Positions 25,801 to 36,200 of a DNA stretch of 64,000 nucleotides are shown one piece after another. The number at the start of each line of letters is the position of its first letter. Positions within the stretch are counted from its first letter, which is position 1. Origin of the DNA: Pachyseris speciosa (taxonomy: Eukaryota > Cnidaria > Anthozoa > Scleractinia > Pachyseridae); the NCBI GenBank assembly GCA_016490735.1, contig JAEMWC010000395.1:91001-155000 (forward strand), in the 5' to 3' direction. Position numbers and translations under genes: made by a program. A model generated the notes under the pieces. It did not search any database and was not told the origin of the DNA. It saw nothing but the letters and a program-made list of their open reading frames with translations.

Positions 25801-27225
25801 TTTTAGTAGACTGAATAATTTTGGGGCTACAGAGATTGAGAAACAACTCCTGTGGGACTTGAGCCCATGACCTTGAATTACAAGTCTGGCTCCCTAACCA
25901 CCTAACCACGTTTGCCTTTAATGCGATGTTATATGTTACTTCTGTGGGAAACGATTTTTACCGCTTGACCCAAGGAGGCAGAACAATGCAGATCATGCCA
26001 GCAATTTTAGTTGTTACTTCCTTAATCGAAATAAATATAAGTGCTTTGTTTCTGGTGGAAGTGGTAAAACATCTTTAACTCTCCTCTAACTGCCAACAGA
26101 CTGCTGGGAGTCCCTTTCTGGACATTCAATAGTGCTATTCCAAAAGGGATTGCTAGCAATCTAAACTACCGAGAAAATCTTCGATGCTACGTACTATGGC
26201 TACCTTAGAAACTTACATTTATGCGTTTATCTAGCACCTAAAAAAGGCCATTTGGTGTGGTTTATTTCTTGCAGGGGTGTATGTATGTACCGTACTGTCA
26301 AGACACATGACCTGATATTGAAAGGAGTCCCTGACAGCTTAAGAGCAGAAGTGTGGCTCATATTCTCTGGTGCAATCAACCAGGTTACTGCAGCTATTAA
26401 AGTCAACCAATTAGTTTAAAAGGCACCCATTATTTTCTGAGTCATCTAACCAGCTGGGCCACGCTTGTTGCAGCTGATCTTGGAGACTGGTATTCCAGTC
26501 GGTCCCAATTCAGAAGAAACGTATTGCTCGAACTATAAGGAAGTCAAATAGAGTTTTTACCAGTCTTGTCAACAGTGCTAACAACTCACTTTTAATTAAT
26601 GACATTCCCTTGCTACTGAAATAAGCCAGCACTGTTGTGATGTCATGGTTGGTGATGCAAACTGGGTGAGATAAGGAACAGTCATCGAGTACAGCGGTTT
26701 TCAACTGAGCATCGCGAGTAAATTGCGTTTGCTTTGGTTTTGCATCGCTTCGCTTTGTGATTGGCCAGCAAAACTCGCGCCACTTTCTCAACCAATGAGA
26801 AGCAAAACCAAAACCAATCGCGTCTTCTACGCACGTATTTTCCCGCGCTTTGCGCCGGTTACATGTAATTGCTTCGTATTCTGATTGGCTCATTGCAGTG
26901 CTTACTTCTGATGTGATTGGTCAGATTAATTGCTTTGGTTTTGGTTTTAGTATTTTACGACACTCAATTGAAAACCACTCTGAAAATTTAAACATAAATA
27001 AATAAATAAATCGACTTTGTTTAATGAAGGTGGCACTTAACAGTCGTCGACTGACAAACCTGTGGAGCTCGAAATTCCGGATCGAATTGGAATTTGGAAA
27101 TGTTAAGGAGAGGGAAAACCGGAGTACCTGGAGCAAAACCTCTCGGAGCAGAGTGGAGAACCAACAACAAAGTCGACCCACATATGACGCTGAGTCCGGG
27201 AATCGAACCAGGGCCACATGGGTGG

Positions 27226-27258
<33 letters not shown>

Positions 27259-30200
27259 TGCACTGCTTACTTCTGTTGTGATTGGTCAGAGTAATTGCTT
27301 TGGTTTTAGTTTTACGATACTCAATTGAAAAGCGCTCTATTGCCCAGCAAAACTCGCCCCACTTTCTCAACCAGTGAGGAGCAAAACCAAAACCAATCGC
27401 GACTTGCACGCGCGCATTTTCCCGCGCTTGGCGCCGCGGGTTACATGTAATTGCTTCGTATTCTGATTGGCTCATTGCATTGCTTACCTCTGTTGTGATT
27501 GGCTGAAGTAATTGCTTTGGTTTTGGTTTTACGACACTCAATTGAAAACCGCTCTGTAAAGACTGTAAATGGAACATTTATGGTTTTTTTTTCTATGGAA
27601 CAGATTCAGACTCATCCAGGCTACTATGCACGTTTGGTTGATGAATGTGAAGGAAAAAGTACACTAGCAACAGAGGAAATTGAACGAGATCTTTACAGGT
27701 TGGTGGTGGGAAAACATAAATCAAACGAAAATAAGGTCCGAGAAAAAATCAACTGCATTATGCACACTGGGAAAGAACTCGCTTTAATTCTCTTGAGTGG
27801 ATGACTTTCAAACAGGGAATTTAAGCAATGACCTTGGGAACGGCAACGAAAACCTCATTTCAAAATATACGTTCTCCTTATTGCAGCTCTTTTGCGACTT
27901 TCAAGTCCAACTCGTTCAACTTGTAAAATGTGGTCAAACTTAAATGAGATGTAAAGTTCAACTTTTGGTAGATTGTATGATAAGCGCCACACAGGAACGG
28001 TGAGACGCGGGGGTCTGAACTTAAATAAAACTTTTTCGCTTTGTTCTTGGCAAAGATCCGACATTAATTTTTCCCTCTGTGTTTGTTTTGGTATTATAGA
28101 TCTCTACCTGAACACCCAGCTTTCCAGTCTGAAGTAGGAATAGCAGCCCTGAGACGTGTTTTAACAGCGTATGCTTGGAGGAATCCCAGCATAGGTTAGT
28201 ATACACACAGCATCAGGGCTTGAAATGATTTCCCAGCTGGCGTCGGTCAAATTGTCCGGTCAAACCTACTTTTGCTCGGACCCAACCCATTTTTGGCCGA
28301 ACAAGCGACATCGATTACGTCTTATCGCTATAAAAGCCCCCTCCCCACCACACTTCACATAATGTTTAAATATGAAACAAGTAAATTTTCAAAGCATTTA
28401 TTTGACATGAGTGTCAACCTCAATGCAGGAAAAGTGGAACGCACGGTAAGGCCACAACGTTCGTCAAAATCAGTATTACATTTCTGCACACAACTGTTGC
28501 TCAGCTATTTTCGTCAATTTCAAGTTTTCAAGTCTACACTCCATGAGGAAAACATTACCTTGCAAAGTAACGATTTACGGTCCGTAAATCTAATTTCTAC
28601 ATTCCCGCAAACAGGGAAGCTCTTTCCCTACGATGCGTGATTGAACTTTAAAAATACAATAATGGAAGAGTTCTTTTTAGACGTCAGAGGCCATCATCTC
28701 ACTGAAACCCAGTTTGAACATACCGTATTTTCTCGAATAAGCGCCCTCCCCCGAATAAGCGCCCACCCCCTCGGCCAAAACAGCAAATAAGCGCCCCCAA
28801 CCTCTCCCCATGAAATTCTTAAAAAAAAGGACACAAGGAAGACCTGTTTCCATTGTCACTTCATTTGCAATCTTTTAAGCTTCAACTACACTGGCATCAA
28901 TGCATGTATAGGAGAACTGTCTATTTTCCGTAAGTCCCTTTCAATTATTTCTCTTTCCTTGTGCTTGCAGAGTTCTTTGACGTGCACTAGCCAAAATAGG
29001 CCGAAATTTTAAATAAGCTTGCGAGCGCTTATTCCAGGAAATTCGGTAGAACAAGAGAACACCCAGATGCTCTGGAAAGGGTTTACGAAAGCGAAAATGT
29101 GCAACCACAGCCGGAAATTTTACGACTGTTGCGAATCATTTATTAAAAGCTCTTGGTCTGGTAATTAAATATCTGTCTTTTTGGCATCTTTGTTCACGAA
29201 CGCCAGTAATATTGAACCTTTAAATATTTGACTTGAAACTAATTTTTTTCCTTACAGGCGTAAACGACCGGACAAATTGTTCGGCTATCTAATGATTTGA
29301 CCGGGCAAAACCTATTTTTGACCGGCATTGTCCGTTGACCGGCCGTTATTTCAAGCCCTGCAGGATACTGACTTGAAGAAGTCTTCCGTTAACCTTATAA
29401 TGGGTGCTTGTTTCCAGAGACTGTAGAACGCCTCTTAGTTCATGATGGAAAAATCTTGCAATTTGTGTCAAAAGAAACGAAGTGTTCCTATACGCAATGC
29501 GTGAATTTCTTCTTGTGTAAAAATGCCCGTATGTGTCCCCGTGAAGTACATAGTAATGTGATCTGATTTATGATTTATGATTTATGATTTATAGTCTTCG
29601 CCAGAGACCTGGCAGGGACACTACAACAGCTTGCGCCAATTTCTGTAGGCCCGTAACTGCAAATCCCTCCCCATAACCACATTCTAGTAGAGGTAGACCA
29701 CCACACCGGGGACTACGTCCCCTACTCTTTTCGAACAGTGCGTGGGTTCTTTAACGTCCCACAGAATCAATTATGAAGAGTTGTGAGACGGGGCCTACGG
29801 TTTATCGTCCTTATCCGAGAAGACTAGAAAGTCTAACCATTTGCAGATGTCATTACAAAGGCAGCACTTTCTCCTCAATTATTTAAAGACCCTGAGTGTT
29901 GGTCCGGCCGGGGTTTGAACCCGCGACCTCCCGCACGGTAGTCCGGTGCTCTACCACTAAGCTAACCGGTCGGCGGTGAATCTCTAAGGATGGGATTCTT
30001 TGCAGAAGACTAGCAGCTAGCAGGCCGCTAAGCTGGCAGGTATCCTCTTCCTCAGCTCATAAGCGTGTGTTTGCATCCAACAGGGTATTGCCAAGCAATG
30101 AATATTGTAGCATCGGTGCTGCTTTTGTACTGCACAGAGGAACAAGCCTTCTGGTTGTTAGTGGCTGTTTGTGAGCGCCTCTTGCCTGATTATTACAACA

Positions 30201-33200
30201 CCAGAGTAGTGGGAGCTTTGGTTGATCAAGGTGAACATCATAAACACCTTTTCAGTGTCTTGTGCCGTTCTGATTATGTGTATATACTATAGAAACTGCA
30301 TTATTTCCTGTTTCTTTGGTGTTCCATCGTCTTCCTTTACCATCCCGCGTCTCTACATCTCCATGCCAGGTACAAGCTGCTACAGAAACTCCAGCCCAAT
30401 AATCACAATCGCACTTTATCGTCTTTTGTATGTAGGTGTGTTTGAAGACCTCACCCGTGATCACTTGCCAGAATTGTACGATCGTCTTATGGAACTTGGA
30501 ATTCTCAACATGATATCTCTATCATGGTTTCTGACGCTTTTTCTCAGGTACAATGTTTTTCAAGTCGTTGCACGTTATACTTGGCTTTCCTAATGTTAAC
30601 TTGGTCTTGCTTGTTTTTTTAGTGTTATGCGGTTCTCTAGTGCTGTTAGTATCATGGACTGTTTCTTCTTTGATGGTGCAAAGGTGAAGTGGTTGTAGAG
30701 TGTAGTAAATTAGTTCCTAGAGCGGTTTACAATTGAGCGTTTGCTTTTCGCTCTGCTGTGATTGCTTTGCAAAACTCGCGCCATTTTCTCAACCAATGAG
30801 AAGCAAAACCAATCGTGACTTGCACGCGCGCATTTTAGCGCGTTTGGCGCCGGTTACATGTAATTGCTTCTGGCAATTCTGATTGGTTCATTGCGCTGTT
30901 TGCGTCAGTTGTGATTGGTCAGAGTAAATTGCTATGGTTTTGGTTTTATGGCACTCATTTGAAAATCGCTCCAACTAGAAAACTGTACAGTTTGCGTAGG
31001 CGCTAGGCATTTCTATCATAAATACTTTATATTTAGCTTTTCCTCTTAATACCTTAATAAAACTTTAAATTGACTAAATATGCATATATATTTTAATGTG
31101 ATATACTGGAGGAATGTGAAAATAAAGTGTTGTTCTTGTTCTTGTTGTTCCTACACTGAAAACTCGAGCGCTCTGAAGATGGTGGTTCTTTCATGCCACA
31201 TCCGATTTTTCTCCATGCCTTGACTTGTTAACAATTTCGTTTTCCATTCCTTTACCGGTTATCAATTTCTAAACCACTTTTTTTCAGGTGCTGTTTCAGA
31301 TTGCTCTGGCCACGCTAGACGCTAACAGGAACAAGCTCTTAGCAGTTCAAGACGATGGCGAAGCCATGACCGTACTGGGGAACTACCTGGAACACGTGAC
31401 CAACCGAGACGCAAACATACCAACCGCTAATCAAGGACTGTCTAACAGAAATACAGGACCCCCTCCGGCGGGGTATGGCACGGGGGTGGGGAGGGTGCTG
31501 TTGATAGGGACTAGGAGACTGAGGGAGTGGTCACTAGTTAAGCAGTAGTGAAAATAAAGCCTGAAAAAAAAGTCAGGCTTGTACTCCCGTGCAAGCCTGA
31601 TTATTTTTCAGGCTTTCTCTTCACTACTGCTTAACTGGTGTTCATAAATGCGATGACCGTTCACATATTTATAAAGTAGAATATGTTTTAAACATTTTCA
31701 TAGTGACAGTTTTCTCTCTCGTTGTTTTTGTTAGCATCAGAGCACAGTGGATGTAGCAAATCTTATATTGGAATCTTACCAAAAGTTTGGCTTCATCACT
31801 GCCGAGACTATTGATTCTATGAGAAATGCACAGAGATTGAAAGTTGTTCAGGTAACGAAAATAAGACTTAAGCATAAGTAATCTCTCGTCTTTTTGACAC
31901 AACTGATTGTTGGTCATCGTGTTTGATGTTTTCTTTCGTAGTTGTTTGTCGCATGGCATTACAAAGGACGCGTTTGTTAAGACTGTACCGGATAGGAATA
32001 CTCGTAGTGGAATGACGATATTCGTGTTCTTTTAGCGCCTCTTCTATTTTAGTATGAACGAAATAGTTAATAGTTTCGTGCCCCTGCCTGACGTAGGATA
32101 ACGTGGCACCAGAGTCATATTCAGACACTCGGTCCAGACTATTTTGCGCACTGGCCTCAGCTCACCTCCGCCAAGCGTATTCCGTTTTGAAAATGGGTAT
32201 TCTCTTGGAAAACCATGTTCTTACTATTCTCTGTTTCTTACACAGAAGCAAGAATAACCAGTCCAGAAAAACGCGCCCGTGGTGTCGAGCTTTTTCTTGG
32301 GCTTGTTTTGCATCAAAAACTCGCATATCTTAAAGGAGCACTGTCACCGGTATTTTGCTGTTTTTGGTTCAATTCTGCCAAAATTACTGCCTTTTTCCTG
32401 TTATCGTGCAAAAAAATGCTCCTACAGAATCAGCAATATGAATTCCAATGAAATTTTAGCAGGGAGAGCTAACCATGATAATTTTTTTTGGTGATTTTTC
32501 AATGCATCGCTTGAAATTTTGAAAAAACTGGCAAGTTTTTTCAAATTTCAATCCATTTCCATCCTCGTCATCTTAGATGGAATACAGGAGTTTATAGTGT
32601 CAATGCAGTACTAATGTCATTGGCAACAAAACTAGACCATTATTTTAAGGTTTCCACTGATGCATTGGCAGTTTTAAGCCTTTTAAAGTGATGGTACAAT
32701 AGCGTGACACTGCCCCTTTAAATAAAGAAAGAAAAGAAGAAAAGAAGAAGAGACCATGCACAATCAAAAATACCCTTGCAATAAATCAGATAGGTAGTAC
32801 TGCATTGCAGTTAGATTGCGTTATGCATTACAGGTTTGCGAACGTCTTTGCGCATTATTGCAAGCGATGATACACTGCTATTTGTGGTCGCCGAGTGCAG
32901 TATTTGAAAGAGCCCTTTCATCAGCACATGGGAGGGAGCCGAGCCATAGGTGAATGAAAATCTCCTGTGTGTGTTTAAATGCTGTTTGCTAAACGCTGTT
33001 TTGTTGATCTTGTTAAGGGTCTTGAGGACAGCATGAGAAGAAATGCTGTGAGATCGATTGGAGTGGAGACGTGCTTGTTTGACCAAAAAGAACTTGAACA
33101 GTTGTACGCTGTTTTCAAGGTGATTATTGACATGCACAGTGCACCACAAACACGCGGTAGCAAGGTGCAAAATGCCTGTTTTCGCGGCCCTGTTATTATG

Positions 33201-36200
33201 CCATTGTAGTTAATTTTCTATCCTGCTCTGTCGTTCAGTACCACGACAATCATTCGATGACAAGTGCCGAAATGAACAGATCTGATTCCCTTTATGTTAT
33301 CCAGCATGTTTTTTTTACTTTTTTGTTCCCTAGGCAGGGCACCTTCTGACTCGTAACCATGGCAACCCAGACTCCCGGGATACCCCACTGAACTTTCCTC
33401 TGGTGCAGCAGCAGTGCATTGATTGTGAGAGATTCAAGCCTCTGTTTGAATGCCTGACTAACTGGGGGACAGGGGAGATTGGACCTCTTTTGGCTCAAAG
33501 GGTATTCAAGGTTAGTATAATACCTTTCGTAACCTCTAAGCTGAAACACGGCTCGTGACTAAGACCTTAATAAGCGGCTGTTGAATGAACTGACCTTCCG
33601 TGATTGGTTACCAGACTTTCAAGGTCTGAGTTTACGGTAGGACTGTCTTAACCTTTGCGTTGGTAGCGTTGAACAAGTAAAATTGGTTTCCACCTGAGCT
33701 TAAGATAATTACGGCACTGGGTCCAATTTTGTTACTCACTTTCATTTTTTTTTTTTTTCACAACTTTGTGACCAGTCAAGCGATTTCTTCAAATTCACGT
33801 GGTAACTATTTGGAGTGAAGTTATATTAAAAAATTTCGAGTCTGTACCCTTGCGGTGGAATTCTTCAATCAGGTTTGGGCAGCTACAAAGTTTGGGACTA
33901 ATCAGGCTACGTTTTCCATTGGCTTAGGTCATGTAGTCACATGTATCCTATCCTAGATTCAGTTGTCTGTTTATTTGATGGCTATAAGGTTAGATGTCCT
34001 TGTCTGCTGTAATCCAACACGTACTGTATCAGTAATGGACCCTTCTGCAGTGTGGCAGCTGAAATTGACTATTAAAAAACATACAATTAATCCATTTTGT
34101 TTTTATCTTTAGGTGATCGATGAAGACGGAGACGGTCTGATAAGCTTCCGAGAGTTTGCTCAAGGGCTTGGCGTCATTTGCAAGGGTGAAACACAAGATC
34201 GCATGCTGTTTATGTACCGAATGCATGTTCCTCCTGCGATTTCTGACGAACCGACAGATATCAGTGATGCGGAATCAATCGACAGCTGCGCAGAACTCAA
34301 AGAGAGTGGCAGCACAGAGGACATGACGTCACAGTCATGTGACCAATCACAGCCACGTGGCCAGCCACAAGAACAGGGCGTGTCTGAAGAGGTACCAATC
34401 AGCGTTTTATCAAGAGCAAGCGGAGTAGAGGAAAGGAGGACTAGTGAAAACACTGAAGACACTGAGAAGAGAGTCACAGAAATCCCTTCCATGAGTCAGG
34501 TATTGAAAAGTTTTAGGGTTTCATTTCGTTTGCACTTCAGGAATTTTGAGCTAAATGAGGAAGATCTGGCAAACTTACCGTAAAAGCTCTATTAAGCCCC
34601 CCCCCCCCTCTCTTTTAACCCCCCTCTCTAATGAGCCCCCCGTTTGGGAGTCGGTTTTTGTAATAAGCCGTCCCTCTCTAATAAGCCTCCCCCCCTTTTG
34701 GGACACGATATTTTGTAATTATTCCCTCCTATTCCGTCTAACGAAATACACTTTATGCCGTCGAGTTGGTTTGTTTTTAAACAAATATACAATAAAACAC
34801 TCAATACTCTTTTCTGCTCGATATTAAATGATAATTTTTTACTGCAGTTTCAGATTTGTACAGAAAACTATTTAAAACGAAAACGGCGTGTTCAAAGATT
34901 TGAAATAAGCCCCCCCCCTCGCTATTACGCCCCCCCCTCTCCAATAAGCCCCCCGTTAATAAGGCCTGAAATTAAATAAGCCCCCCGGGGACTTAATAGA
35001 GCTTTAGTTACAGTATAGGTAATTTGTAGCCAATCTCTAAAGGCACTGCTAACAATGATGAAACGAACAAATGCAGGTGGGTGAAACAAAGGAGGTAATG
35101 AAATATCTATTGTTTGCTTCCACTAGCATGGCGGCGATGATGTAACGTGTAAAACCTCACCTATCAGCAAACGAAAGCCGAAAATGTCAAAGTAAATTGT
35201 TAGTGAAACATTATTCGAGCCAGCAAAATACCAGCCTCAGCTGAGTTGTGTAGCGAATGAGTAGGATGCAACGTTTACGGTCTTGCGTCCAGTTTGGAGG
35301 AAACAGCCTGTCTTGTTATCGAAATGTTCATATTCCTTAAGACTTCTCTCACCCAAAATGTTATACACTGGACGGTCTAATAAAGGTACAAGCTGAATTA
35401 CGCCTAAAACATGCTGTTCTACCTTTTGCACTAGGAACACTTCATCAAGTTATGGAAAACGTTGTACTCCCTTTTCCGTGAGCTGCCAAATGAACAGGAA
35501 ATGTACCAGTCGATTGCTTCAGTAGGAAACATGCTGCTAAAATTGGGCGAATTCGGGGGAGAATTGGACACTAGCGGTGAAAAAACTGCAGACAAACGGC
35601 CAAAGGGAGATAATCTGCCCCGATTCATGGATCCACTTCATGTAGCGGAATTCGAATCTTCTACATCAGACTCTGTGGATCCCTTTGCTGGACCAAGTGA
35701 AGTAACTGTCACATCAGAACTCGGATCTTCCTCTTTAGTGAAAGAAGCACTGATTGATGCGGCGAGGAGTAGTGAATCTTCTCTCAGTAGTCCAGTGAGA
35801 AGCTCAAATGGAGACGATTTTGTACTTGTGGAGAGTGACGAGGGCTTTAGTACACCTGAACCCATTTCTTCTGAGATAAGCAATACACAGGATACCCTGC
35901 ACGAAGTGTACAATAAATTAAATCTTAGTGATCCCCTTTCATCTGATGGACGGTCTAGTGTAACTTCTACTACTGTTGAACATAGAACTTCCAGTCCAAA
36001 AGACTGTAATTCACGTTTACTTGTCGCAAAGCAGCAAGACCACCTAGCAGGAAATCCTGCGAACCAGTCACACAACAACCTCTCATCCGGGACATTAGAG
36101 ATGGACCAATCACACGACGAACCTCCATCCGGGTCATTAGATATAAACCAATCAAATGACAGGCCGTTATCAGAGGCGTTAGATACCGTCCAATCTAATG

